Of a stretch of DNA of 64,000 nucleotides, positions 42,629-50,659 are shown piece by piece. Below the pieces are notes generated by a model. The model was given only the letters and a program-made list of their open reading frames with translations, searched no databases and was not told where the DNA came from. The stretch is from Hymenobacter elongatus. Its GTDB lineage: Bacteria > Bacteroidota > Bacteroidia > Cytophagales > Hymenobacteraceae. The translations under genes were made by a program, and so were the position numbers. Position 1 is the stretch's first letter, and each line of letters begins with the position of its first letter. Location of the stretch: contig NZ_SRLD01000012.1 in NCBI RefSeq assembly GCF_004745955.1, forward strand, positions 50,804 through 114,803, given 5' to 3'.

Positions 42629-44323
42629 ATGAACAAACCCTCCCTCTACACGCTGCTGCTGGCTGCGTGCTGCGCTACGACTGCCATGGCGCAGCAGGCT
42701 CCCGAAAAAATCAAGGTCAAGCACAAGCGCGGCAAGACGGAAGCCCCGGCTGCTACCACCGCTACCGACGTGACGCCGCCGCCAACCCGGCAGGCCCCCG
42801 AGGAAGCCGACTGGGCCAACGTGTACGGCACTACCATCACCCAGGCCGACCTGCGCGAGCATCTCACCATTCTGGCTTCTGATGCTTACGAAGGCCGCGA
42901 AACCGGCGAGAAAGGCCAGAAAATGGCCGCCGATTATATTTCCAAGCAGTTTAAGGCGCTGGGCCTCACCGGGCCGGTGCCCAACTCCGACAACCCCTAC
43001 CTACAGCACTTCACCATGGAGCGCTCTACCTGGGCCGACGGCGCCACGCTGAAAGTGGGCGGCCAGTCGTACAAGTGGCTGACGGATTTTTACGCCTACG
43101 GCAGCTCCCCTTTCCAAACGGAAACCACCGTTCAGCCCATTTTCGCCGGCTACGGCATCGAGCAGGACGGCTACTCCGACTACGCGGGCCGCGACGTGAA
43201 GGGCAAGGACATCATCGTATTGCTGGGCGAGCCGCTGAATGCCGACGGCAAGCCGTTGCTGGGTAAAGATGGTCAGGGCAGCAAGTGGGGCATGGATTTT
43301 CGGGCTAAAGCCAGCCTGGCCGCGCAGAAAGGAGCCCGAAGCGTGTTCTTTGTCGATGCGTCTTCCAGCAGCAACTTCGTCAAAGCGGCCGCCCGCATGG
43401 CTCCCTACATGAGCCGCCCCACCGTGTCGTTTCTGGATAGCAAGGAAACCGCCCGCTCCGCCTTTTTTGTGTCGCCGGCCGTGGGCTACAAGCTGCTGAA
43501 CGCCACGGCAGCCAGCATCAGCAAGTACCAGAGCGACGTGACGAAAGCCGGCAAGCCAGTGGCCGGCACCTTTAAGCCCGCCAAAATCACGATTAAAGCA
43601 CCCAAGAAAAAGGAGCAGTTTACGACCGAAAACGTGCTGGGCTTCCTGGAAGGCTCCGACAAGAAGGATGAAATTCTGGTTGTGTCGGCTCACTACGACC
43701 ACATCGGCATCATCAACGGCGAGGTGCACAACGGGGCCGACGACGACGGCTCGGGGACGGTATCGGTGCTGGAAATGGCGCAGGCCTTTGCCAAAGCCAA
43801 AACCGAAGGCCACGGCCCGCGCCGCAGCATCCTGTTCATGACCGTGACGGGTGAGGAAAAGGGCCTGCTGGGCTCGGAGTACTACACCGACCACCCCATC
43901 TTTCCGCTGGAAAAAACCATTGCCGACCTGAACATCGACATGGTGGGCCGCACCGATAAGGACCACGAGGGCAAAGCCGACTACGTCTACGTAATCGGCT
44001 CCGATAAGCTCTCGTCGGAGCTGCACGCCATCAACGAGGAAGCCAACAAGAAGTACACCCAGATTGACCTCGACTACCGCTTCAACGACCCCCAGGACCC
44101 CAACCGCTTCTATTACCGCTCCGACCACTATAACTTCGCCAAGCACAAGATTCCGGTGGCGTTTTACTTCAACGGCGTGCACGACGACTACCACGGCGCG
44201 GGCGACGAAGTAGAGAAAATCGAGTTTCCGAAAACGGAGAAGCGCGCCCGCCTCGTGTTCTTTACGGCCTGGCAGCTAGCCAACCGCGACAACCGCATTG
44301 TGGTGGACTCGAATAAGCAGTAG
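42629..44323 (+). CDS. Secreted M28-family zinc peptidase
   Basis: 564 residues from the ATG at 42629; upstream codons belong to the antisense/ispF region. Signal peptide NKPSLYTLLLAACCATTAMA, a PA-like insert domain (about 130-290: PIFAGYGIEQDGYSDYAGRD), then the M28 catalytic domain with all zinc ligands visible: VSAHYDHIG (His), GADDDGSGTVSV (Asp), TGEEKGLLGSEYY (Glu), LNIDMVGR (Asp) and YRSDHYNFAKHKIPVAF (His). Likely an aminopeptidase acting in the periplasm or outside. A hairpin terminator follows. Confidence 0.9.
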   Translation: MNKPSLYTLLLAACCATTAMAQQAPEKIKVKHKRGKTEAPAATTATDVTPPPTRQAPEEADWANVYGTTITQADLREHLTILASDAYEGRETGEKGQKMAADYISKQFKALGLTGPVPNSDNPYLQHFTMERSTWADGATLKVGGQSYKWLTDFYAYGSSPFQTETTVQPIFAGYGIEQDGYSDYAGRDVKGKDIIVLLGEPLNADGKPLLGKDGQGSKWGMDFRAKASLAAQKGARSVFFVDASSSSNFVKAAARMAPYMSRPTVSFLDSKETARSAFFVSPAVGYKLLNATAASISKYQSDVTKAGKPVAGTFKPAKITIKAPKKKEQFTTENVLGFLEGSDKKDEILVVSAHYDHIGIINGEVHNGADDDGSGTVSVLEMAQAFAKAKTEGHGPRRSILFMTVTGEEKGLLGSEYYTDHPIFPLEKTIADLNIDMVGRTDKDHEGKADYVYVIGSDKLSSELHAINEEANKKYTQIDLDYRFNDPQDPNRFYYRSDHYNFAKHKIPVAFYFNGVHDDYHGAGDEVEKIEFPKTEKRARLVFFTAWQLANRDNRIVVDSNKQ

Positions 44324-44343
44324 CCGTTTTTGCGCCCTGCGTA

Positions 44344-44392
44344 GAGCGTGGCAGTGGATGAAAGTAATCTGTACTTCATTCACTGCCACGCT
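44344..44392 (+). terminator. Terminator after the M28 gene
   Basis: AGCGTGGCAGTGGATGAA and TTCATTCACTGCCACGCT, 18 bp with one G-T pair, loop of 13 bases, then a T-rich tail. Confidence 0.75.
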
Positions 44393-44431
44393 TTATATTT
44401 GTTTATACCCTGACTGCCAACACCTACCGCT

Positions 44432-45808
44432 ATGACCACGAAAGCCGCCCAATTTCAGACCGACTCCGACACCAAGGCCTTTGACCTGGAGCACCGCCGG
44501 AAGATTCGCTTCAACATCGGCAAGTATAACGTGGCCGTGCAAACCGGCCTGGGCTGGTACCAGGACCACGAGCTGGCGCGGGAGCGGGCGTCGTACCTCA
44601 AGGCCAAGTCCATCAACAACCTCGACCACTACCTGCTGGAGTTCGAGAAGAATTTCACCCGGCGCGGCGGCAAGGTAATCTGGGCGCAGAACGCGGAGGA
44701 AGCGCTGACCGAAATCGGCAAAATCATGCAGCGCAAGCACGCCCGCTCGGTAGTAAAGGCCAAGAGCATGACCACCGAGGAAATTCATTTGAACCACTAC
44801 CTCGGCAAAAACGGCATCGACTCGATTGAAACTGACCTGGGCGAGTTCATCGTGCAGCTCAACGGCGAGCGGCCCTACCACATCGTGACGCCGGCCATGC
44901 ACCTGAGCAAAAAGGACATTACCGATATCTTCGTCAAGCACCTCAAAATAGAGCCCACCGACGACGCCCAGCAGCTGGTGCTTACGGCCCGCCACCTGCT
45001 GCGCGGCAAGTACACCACGGCCGAAGTAGGCGTGACGGGCGGCAACTTCCTGCTGGCCGACATCGGCGGCATTGCCGTGACTGAAAACGAAGGCAACGCC
45101 CGCTTGTCGGCTACTTTCCCGAAAACCCACATTGCCATCGTAGGCATCGAGAAGGTGATTCCCAGCGTGCATGACCTGGATTTGTTCTGGCCGCTGCTCA
45201 GCACCAGCGGCACCGGCCAGCAGGTCACGGTCTACAATACCATTTATACCGGCCCACGCCAGCCGCTGGAAAAGGACGGCCCCGAGGAAATGTACGTGGT
45301 GCTGCTCGACAACGGCCGCACCAACCTGCTGGCCCAGCCCGACAAGCGCGAGGCCCTGCACTGCATCCGCTGCGGGGCCTGCCTGAACGTGTGCCCGGTG
45401 TATAAAAACATTGGCGGCCACACCTACGAGGCGACTTACTCCGGCCCCATCGGCTCCGTGATTACGCCCCACCTTTCGGGGCTGGAGGAAAACAACCACC
45501 TGAGCTTTGCCTCGTCGCTGTGCGGGGCCTGCTCCTCAGTGTGCCCGGTGAAGATTAACATCCACAACATTCTGCTCAAAAACCGCCAGCAGAGCGTGGC
45601 AGCCGGCTATTCAGATAAGGAAGAGCAGCGCGCCATTGCGCTATGGCTCTACGGTATGAAGCACCGCTGGCTGTGGGATATGGCCCCCACGAGTGGCAAG
45701 AACTGGGTGCTGAGCCGCCTGCTGGGCGAAACCGGCTGGAACAAGCGCCGCGAGGGGTTGCAGATTGCACCCAAGTCGTTCAAGCAGCTGTGGAAGGTGC
45801 GGGGGTAA
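44432..45808 (+). CDS. lutB: LutB-type iron-sulfur protein of lactate utilisation
   Basis: 458 residues. An N-terminal LUD domain (about 70-300: VVKAKSMTTEEIHLNHYLGK, VGVTGGNFLLADIGGIAVTE) and two iron-sulfur cluster motifs: CIRCGACLNVCP and SLCGACSSVCP. In Bacillus, LutABC oxidises L-lactate to pyruvate, with LutB passing electrons. Here lutA and lutC are not adjacent: the next genes are the hip toxin-antitoxin set. Either the partners are elsewhere or the cluster was broken by insertion. Family call is firm, the physiological role less so. Confidence 0.88.
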   Translation: MTTKAAQFQTDSDTKAFDLEHRRKIRFNIGKYNVAVQTGLGWYQDHELARERASYLKAKSINNLDHYLLEFEKNFTRRGGKVIWAQNAEEALTEIGKIMQRKHARSVVKAKSMTTEEIHLNHYLGKNGIDSIETDLGEFIVQLNGERPYHIVTPAMHLSKKDITDIFVKHLKIEPTDDAQQLVLTARHLLRGKYTTAEVGVTGGNFLLADIGGIAVTENEGNARLSATFPKTHIAIVGIEKVIPSVHDLDLFWPLLSTSGTGQQVTVYNTIYTGPRQPLEKDGPEEMYVVLLDNGRTNLLAQPDKREALHCIRCGACLNVCPVYKNIGGHTYEATYSGPIGSVITPHLSGLEENNHLSFASSLCGACSSVCPVKINIHNILLKNRQQSVAAGYSDKEEQRAIALWLYGMKHRWLWDMAPTSGKNWVLSRLLGETGWNKRREGLQIAPKSFKQLWKVRG

Positions 45809-45819
45809 GGATCTGCTAC

Positions 45820-45892
45820 GTAATATTTTACTACATTTAACAAATAATGTCAATTATAGACTTCTTTTAGTTAAAAATCGGTAAAATATTAC
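45820..45892. promoter_or_regulatory. Paired operator-like sites upstream of hipB
   Basis: GTAATATTTTAC (45820-45831) and GTAAAATATTAC (45881-45892) are exact reverse complements of each other, and each is itself a GTAA-N4-TTAC palindrome. Centres are 61 bases apart, about six helical turns. The second site ends 4 bases before the hipB TTG start, so bound protein would block the promoter. AT content is far above the genome. Confidence 0.6.
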
Positions 45893-45896
45893 TCTT

Positions 45897-46103
45897 TTGG
45901 TTTCACCTTCTGACATAGCTGATTCAATCTATAGGCACCGCCAGCTGCTCCGGCTTTCCCAGGCAGAGCTGGCGGAGCTGGCGGGCGTGTCGCACAGTTT
46001 TGTTACGAAACTGGAGGCGGGCAAGGCAAATCCAGGATTGAAACAGCTCAACCAGCTTCTGGATGTTCTCGGTTTATCGTTATCTATTGTTCCCAAAATA
46101 TGA
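45897..46103 (+). CDS. hipB: HipB-like XRE antitoxin
   Basis: 68 residues from a TTG start at 45897; I see no ATG or GTG in the frame. Helix-turn-helix of the Xre/HipB type: IYRHRQLLRLSQAELAELAG, VSHSFVTKLEAGKANPGLKQ, LLDVLGLSL. Ends in the overlap ATGA with hipS (46100-46103), so the two are translationally coupled. In the HipBST systems described in enterobacteria, HipB binds DNA and represses the operon; the same role is inferred here, with the two palindromes just upstream as sites. The rare TTG start may keep HipB level low. Confidence 0.8.
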   Translation: MVSPSDIADSIYRHRQLLRLSQAELAELAGVSHSFVTKLEAGKANPGLKQLNQLLDVLGLSLSIVPKI

Positions 46104-46426
46104 AACCACTAGCGGCCGAAGTGCTTTATAATGGCGTGGTAGCCGGTATTTTACGCCGCACGACCAGCCAGTTTTCATTCCGCTACGCACCAGAATATGC
46201 GACCGGCACACTACCAGCCATCAGCCTGACGCTACCGAAGCGGGACGGCGCTTTCGTTTCGCCGGTGTTGTTCAGTTTTTTCTCCGGCTTGCTGGCCGAA
46301 GGTATAGCCAAACAGATTCAGTGCCGGGAGTTGGGCATTGATGAGCAGGACGAGATGCTGCGCCTGGTAAAAACGGCCCACTCGGAAACCATCGGCGCCA
46401 TCACCGTACGCGAAATTTCGGCTTAA
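46100..46426 (+). CDS. hipS: HipS-like protein (HipA N-terminal domain as a separate gene)
   Basis: 108 residues: VLYNGVVAGILRRTTSQFSF, RYAPEYATGT, PAISLTLPKRDGAF, LFSFFSGLLAEG. This is the N-terminal 'couple HipA' domain that in classic HipA is the first part of the kinase. Here it stands alone between hipB and the kinase gene, as in HipBST, where HipS acts as the direct antitoxin of HipT. It overlaps hipB by 4 bases and shares its last base with the hipT ATG (TAATG), indicating coupled synthesis. Confidence 0.82.
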   Translation: MKPLAAEVLYNGVVAGILRRTTSQFSFRYAPEYATGTLPAISLTLPKRDGAFVSPVLFSFFSGLLAEGIAKQIQCRELGIDEQDEMLRLVKTAHSETIGAITVREISA

Positions 46427-47469
46427 TGAGTCCTACCAAAAAATCCGCTTACTGCGCGGGCTGCTACCGCCGACTTACCAAACAGCAGCCCGATTTCTGT
46501 GCCAGCTGCCAGCGGGAGCTTTTCGGCGGGGCCGCGGTGTCGGCGGTGCTGGCCTTTTCGCCCCCGAAGCAAGCCACGCCCAAAGAAGCCCTGCGCTACC
46601 GCGAGCTGACGCGCCAAATGTCAATGTCGGGTGTGCAGGAGAAGTTTTCCGTGCGGCTAGCGGCCGGTACTGCAGCGCTGGAGCTGACTAACGCCGGGGG
46701 CCAGTACATTCTGAAGCCTATTCCCAGTATCAACGTGCATCCGGAAGCGGTGCCCGCCAATGAGCACCTGACGATGCAGCTGGCCCGGCAGGTATTCCGG
46801 TTGCCTACGGCTGCTTGTGCGGTGTTGCGTTTTGCCACGGGCCAACCCGCATACCTCACCCGGCGCTTCGATGTGCAGCCCGATGGCCGCCGCCTGTTGC
46901 AGGAAGATTTTGCCCAGCTGGCCGGACGCACCCAGCAGCAGCACGGCCCCAACTACAAGTACGATTACAGCTACGAGGAAATGGGGCAGGTAATTCGCCA
47001 GGCCTTGCCTGCCACCTACCTGCCCGAGCTAACGGCTTTTTTCCAACTCCTGCTGTTCAATTATCTGGTAGGTAACGGCGATGCTCACCTCAAGAACTTT
47101 TCGCTGCACCGCACCCCTCACGACGAAGCCTACCACTTCACCCCGGCCTACGACTTGCTCAGCACCAAGCTGCACTTTCCGGACGAGTCGGATACGGCAG
47201 TGCCTCTTTGCCCCGACCCAACCAACGATCCGCCCGCGTTTGATGCCTTGGGCTTTTATAGTCACGACAACTTCCTGGAGCTGGGCCGCCGCCTGGGCCT
47301 GCCCCTCTCCCGCGTGCGTCGGCTGCTGGCCGATATTGTGCAGCACGAAGCCAAGATTCAGGCGCTGATTGACCGCTCGTTTTTACCACCCGACTTGCAG
47401 GCCCGCTACGCCACCGTAGTGGCCGAGCGCCGGCAGCGGCTGCGCTATTCACTGGCCGCGGCGGGCTAA
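46426..47469 (+). CDS. hipT: HipT/HipA-like kinase toxin with N-terminal zinc-ribbon
   Basis: 347 residues. Starts with a CxxC pair, C10-A-G-C13 and C25-A-S-C28, a small zinc-ribbon-like module. The kinase follows: MSMSGVQEKFSVRL (glycine-loop region), GGQYILKPIP with the ATP-binding Lys, NEHLTMQLARQVF, catalytic loop NGDAHLKNFS and the metal-binding AYDLLST. The family phosphorylates aminoacyl-tRNA synthetases (GltX for HipA, TrpS for HipT in E. coli) and arrests growth; the target here is unknown. It lacks the N-terminal domain that is encoded by hipS. The zinc-ribbon is not part of E. coli HipA or HipT as I know them. Confidence 0.85.
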   Translation: MSPTKKSAYCAGCYRRLTKQQPDFCASCQRELFGGAAVSAVLAFSPPKQATPKEALRYRELTRQMSMSGVQEKFSVRLAAGTAALELTNAGGQYILKPIPSINVHPEAVPANEHLTMQLARQVFRLPTAACAVLRFATGQPAYLTRRFDVQPDGRRLLQEDFAQLAGRTQQQHGPNYKYDYSYEEMGQVIRQALPATYLPELTAFFQLLLFNYLVGNGDAHLKNFSLHRTPHDEAYHFTPAYDLLSTKLHFPDESDTAVPLCPDPTNDPPAFDALGFYSHDNFLELGRRLGLPLSRVRRLLADIVQHEAKIQALIDRSFLPPDLQARYATVVAERRQRLRYSLAAAG

Positions 47470-47533
47470 CCATTCCGGGCGGTAGGAGTAAAAAGGCACA
47501 GCGGGCACGGTGCCACGCGTTTGCGTATTCTCT

Positions 47534-48586
47534 ATGCTCGATTTTCTGCTGCGAGGCGTCGCTTTTCTGGGCGGGGCTTTTCTGGTGCTTACCACCATTC
47601 TGTCGGCTATCCGGTCGTTTGTGCTGCCGCGCAACGAGTCGGTGCTGATCAACAACTGGGTGTTTATGCTCACCCGGCATACGTTTAGCTTCCTGGCGGC
47701 CCAACGCAATACCTACGCCGCCCGCGACCGGGTAATGTCGCTCTACGCGCCCGTGTCGCTGGTAATGCTGCCCGTTGTGTGGCTTATTCTACTCTCGTTT
47801 GGCTACACGGGCATGCTGTGGGCTGTGGGCGAGGGCAGCATCACGACCAGCTATATTCTTAGCAGCAACGCCCTGCTCACCCTGGGCTCGGTGAAAGCCG
47901 CCACGGTTCTGGGTAGCATTTGCACATTTTCCGAAGCTACGTTTGGCCTGCTGCTTATTACGCTGCTCATTTCCTATCTACCCACTATGTACCAGGCCTT
48001 CACCCGGCGCGAGCTGGTAGTGGCCCGTCTGGAACTGCGCTGCGGCACCAACCGGACCGCCACCGAGCTCATTCTGTGGCTAAACCGCACCGGCTCCCTG
48101 GCCGACGATGGCCCGCAATGGGAAACCTGGGAAGAGTGGTTTGTCGAAATTGAGGAGACCCACACGTCACTGCCGATTCTGTCCTTTTTCCGCTCGCCCC
48201 AGCCGGGCCGTTCCTGGGTAACGGCCGCGGGGCTGATTCTGGAAGCCTCGGCCGTTATTATCAGCACCGTCGATCAGAAGCGCGACCCACAGATGGAATT
48301 ATGCTTCAAGGCCGGCTGCATTGCCGTCAACCGCGTGGCGCGCTACTTCCAGGAGCGCGCCCGTGCCGAGCCCGCCGTACCCTTGGACGACAACAACCCC
48401 ATAGAAGACCCGACGCGCATCGATTTCCTGCATACCTACGATCAGCTTTCGGAAGCCGACCTCGTGCTGTGTGCCGACCGGGAAGAGGCCTGGCAGAAGT
48501 ACCAGGAGTTGCGCGTCCGCTACCGGGAGGCCATCCAGTTCTTGGCCAAGCTCACCATGTCACCCGATCTGAAGTCGATTGGCTAA
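47534..48586 (+). CDS. Membrane protein with possible ion-channel layout
   Basis: 350 residues from the ATG at 47534. Hydrophobic segments: GVAFLGGAFLVLTTILSAIR at the N-terminus, APVSLVMLPVVWLILLSFGY and CTFSEATFGLLLITLLISYL. Between the last two, TSYILSSNALLTLGSVKA is placed where a re-entrant pore loop would be in a two-helix channel, though the K+ filter T-x-G-Y-G is absent. The C-terminal 190 residues are soluble, with Trp-rich QWETWEEWFVEIEE. I do not recognise the family with certainty. It lies 65 bases after hipT on the same strand; a functional link is not evident. Confidence 0.6.
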   Translation: MLDFLLRGVAFLGGAFLVLTTILSAIRSFVLPRNESVLINNWVFMLTRHTFSFLAAQRNTYAARDRVMSLYAPVSLVMLPVVWLILLSFGYTGMLWAVGEGSITTSYILSSNALLTLGSVKAATVLGSICTFSEATFGLLLITLLISYLPTMYQAFTRRELVVARLELRCGTNRTATELILWLNRTGSLADDGPQWETWEEWFVEIEETHTSLPILSFFRSPQPGRSWVTAAGLILEASAVIISTVDQKRDPQMELCFKAGCIAVNRVARYFQERARAEPAVPLDDNNPIEDPTRIDFLHTYDQLSEADLVLCADREEAWQKYQELRVRYREAIQFLAKLTMSPDLKSIG

Positions 48587-48650
48587 GGGTACTGTAGCGC
48601 GAACGGTGTAGTAGAGTGGTATACATTTTCTGGGCCGCTGCCTACGTGCC

Positions 48651-49376
48651 TCAACGGAGGGTAGCAAGGGCCGCCGTGGTTTGCACATCCAGCAGCTGCA
48701 CCACTAGGTTGGCCTCTTCATCCAGCGACTTCCGGTAGCTCAGGGCTGCTGGCGTACCGGGTGTTTCCCACCGGGCCAGCTCGGCCAGGGTGCCCAGGCG
48801 GGTGAGCGACTCGTCGAGGCGTAGGTAGAGCCGCAGCCAAGTGGCACTGGCCTCGGCCAGCGGGCGGTCCAGGGCCAGGCGCAGGCGCAAATCGAGCATC
48901 TTCATCACCACGTCGGTCAGCGAATGCAAGCGGGTTTGTTCCTCATCCGTTAGCGTGCGAGCCTCCCGGTCGATGATGCATAACGCCCCGATAGAGTAGC
49001 CGGTTTCGGTGCGCAGCGGCTGGCACGCGTGAAACCGTAACTGCAAGTCGGCGGCCACACCGGGCTTGGTGAGCTTGCACGGCTCCCGGAGTAAATCTTC
49101 GTGGATGAGCAGCTCATCCTTCAGAATGGCCACTGCGCATACATGTTCGGTGCGGGGCACATGCTCGGCCCCGGCCAGGCCAAAGTTGGCTTTAAACCAC
49201 ACGCTGTCTTCATCCACGAATGAAAGCAGGGCAATAGGTACGTCAAACAGCTTGGCTGTCAGGCGGGCTACTTCGTCGAATACGGCGTCGGGGGCGGTGC
49301 CCAGCACCCGGTAAGGTGCCAAAGCCTGCAGCCGCAAGGATTCGTTGGCCGGCAGCAGAAAATCGGGAGTAGGCAT
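48651..49376 (-). CDS. GAF-domain protein
   Basis: 241 residues. A GAF domain fills about 25-165: LQALAPYRVLGTAPDAVFDE, VARLTAKLFDVPIALLSFVD, DSVWFKANFGLAGAEHVPRT, FHACQPLRTETGYSIGALCI. The conserved SFVDEDSVWFKANFG is typical of stand-alone GAF proteins linked to two-component signalling. A helical C-terminal region follows (LDLRLRLALDRPLAEASATW). It binds an unknown small ligand; no kinase or cyclase domain is attached. Separate from the 25916 GAF gene; the two are not close in sequence. Confidence 0.8.
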   Translation of the reverse strand: MPTPDFLLPANESLRLQALAPYRVLGTAPDAVFDEVARLTAKLFDVPIALLSFVDEDSVWFKANFGLAGAEHVPRTEHVCAVAILKDELLIHEDLLREPCKLTKPGVAADLQLRFHACQPLRTETGYSIGALCIIDREARTLTDEEQTRLHSLTDVVMKMLDLRLRLALDRPLAEASATWLRLYLRLDESLTRLGTLAELARWETPGTPAALSYRKSLDEEANLVVQLLDVQTTAALATLR

Positions 49377-49469
49377 AGGCGGTAGATAGGCAGCGCGGCC
49401 AGATCAATAGTGGTCCGGCGGACAGGAGGCAATGCAGCAGGCGGCCCACAGCGGCTCACGGCATCAGCT

Positions 49470-50369
49470 CTAGTCTTCGTCGGGCAGAATATTGACATCC
49501 TGCACCAATACCATTTTCTCGATCTGGCGGCCGCGGGTGGTATTTGCTAAGCCGCCCAACGCTGTTTCCTTGTAGCGGGTTTCCATGCTTTGGCCTACTT
49601 CCCCCAACGCCGCCACGCACTGGTCTACCGGAATAACGGGGTCGACGCCGGCAATGGCAATCTGGGCCGAGGAGAAGGCAATGGCCGCCGCCGAGGCGTT
49701 GCGCACCACGCAGGGCACTTCCACCAGGCCCGCTACCGGGTCGCACACCAGGCCCAGCATGCACTGAATGGTAATGGCCACGGCCGCAAACACATAATCG
49801 ACGCTGCCGCCGAGGCAATACACGATGGCCCCCGCGCCCATAGCGGCCGCACTGCCGGTTTCGGCCTGGCAGCCGCCCACGGCCCCGGCCAGGGAGGCGT
49901 TCTGCTCAATAATAAGCGCAATGCCGGCCGCAACGAGCAGGCCTTCCAGAATCTTGTGGTCGTCGAGGCGGTGCAGATCCTGAATCGTGACCAGCACGCC
50001 TGGCAGGATACCGGAAGCACCGGCCGTGGGGGCCGCCACCACGCGCCCCATGCACGAGTTCACCTCTTTAGCGCCCAGAGCCCTGGTAATGAGCTGCTTG
50101 AATTCGGGTGAAAGCACGGTGATGGGCGAGGCCGCTATTTTCTTGGCACCGTTGTTAATCATGCCCGAGCGCGAAGTCATGTCCTCGGTAAGACCGGTTT
50201 TGACCGCGTCGCGCATCACATCGTAGGCCCGTTGCAGACCGGGCCAGATGTCGGCCTCAGTTCGGCCCTTCTGCTCGATTTCGTAGTCCAGCACGGGCTG
50301 GTAGAGCGGCTCGCCGGTGGCGGCGCAATGGGCCTGCCAGGAAGCAAAATCGGTGAAGAGCAAGGACAT
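49470..50369 (-). CDS. sdaAA: L-serine dehydratase, iron-sulfur type, alpha chain
   Basis: 299 residues. SdaAA domain with the conserved NSCMGRVVAAPTAGASGILP, GGCQAETGSAAAMGAGAIVY and LVCDPVAGLVEVPCVVRNAS, whose cysteines hold a 4Fe-4S cluster. It deaminates L-serine to pyruvate and ammonia. The beta chain (sdaAB) is not adjacent, though the domain may be separate elsewhere. An unusual 20-bp tandem repeat lies about 40 bases upstream of the start. Confidence 0.9.
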   Translation of the reverse strand: MSLLFTDFASWQAHCAATGEPLYQPVLDYEIEQKGRTEADIWPGLQRAYDVMRDAVKTGLTEDMTSRSGMINNGAKKIAASPITVLSPEFKQLITRALGAKEVNSCMGRVVAAPTAGASGILPGVLVTIQDLHRLDDHKILEGLLVAAGIALIIEQNASLAGAVGGCQAETGSAAAMGAGAIVYCLGGSVDYVFAAVAITIQCMLGLVCDPVAGLVEVPCVVRNASAAAIAFSSAQIAIAGVDPVIPVDQCVAALGEVGQSMETRYKETALGGLANTTRGRQIEKMVLVQDVNILPDED

Positions 50370-50410
50370 GATGGGCGGGGAAGTAGGGATAGGGATGGGA
50401 AAGCCTCGTT

Positions 50411-50450
50411 TTGGAACACCAGTTCGACAATTGGAACATCAGTTCGACAA
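50411..50450. repeat. 20-bp tandem direct repeat upstream of the serine dehydratase
   Basis: TTGGAACACCAGTTCGACAA followed at once by the same 20-mer with one change (C to T at position 9). The pair sits at roughly -30 to -70 relative to a possible minus-strand start. It could be an operator for a dimeric or tandem-binding regulator. The rest of the 290-base gap (50370-50659) shows nothing clear. Confidence 0.6.
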
Positions 50451-50659
50451 GCAGAGTGCGGCAGTGATTGGCAATTTCGCTGTTTTTGCCCATACCTTCC
50501 GCTTACCGCCTACGCCGCGCACTCACTTTAAACGCGGCTCGACCACGTATCGCCGTATTTCTCTCGGAAGCCAGCTTATCGTACACAATCTGCTTTAGCC
50601 AACAGACGCGGTTATTACTCCTGAGAGCACCGGCCGCACCAGGGTAACCGCCGTCGTCT

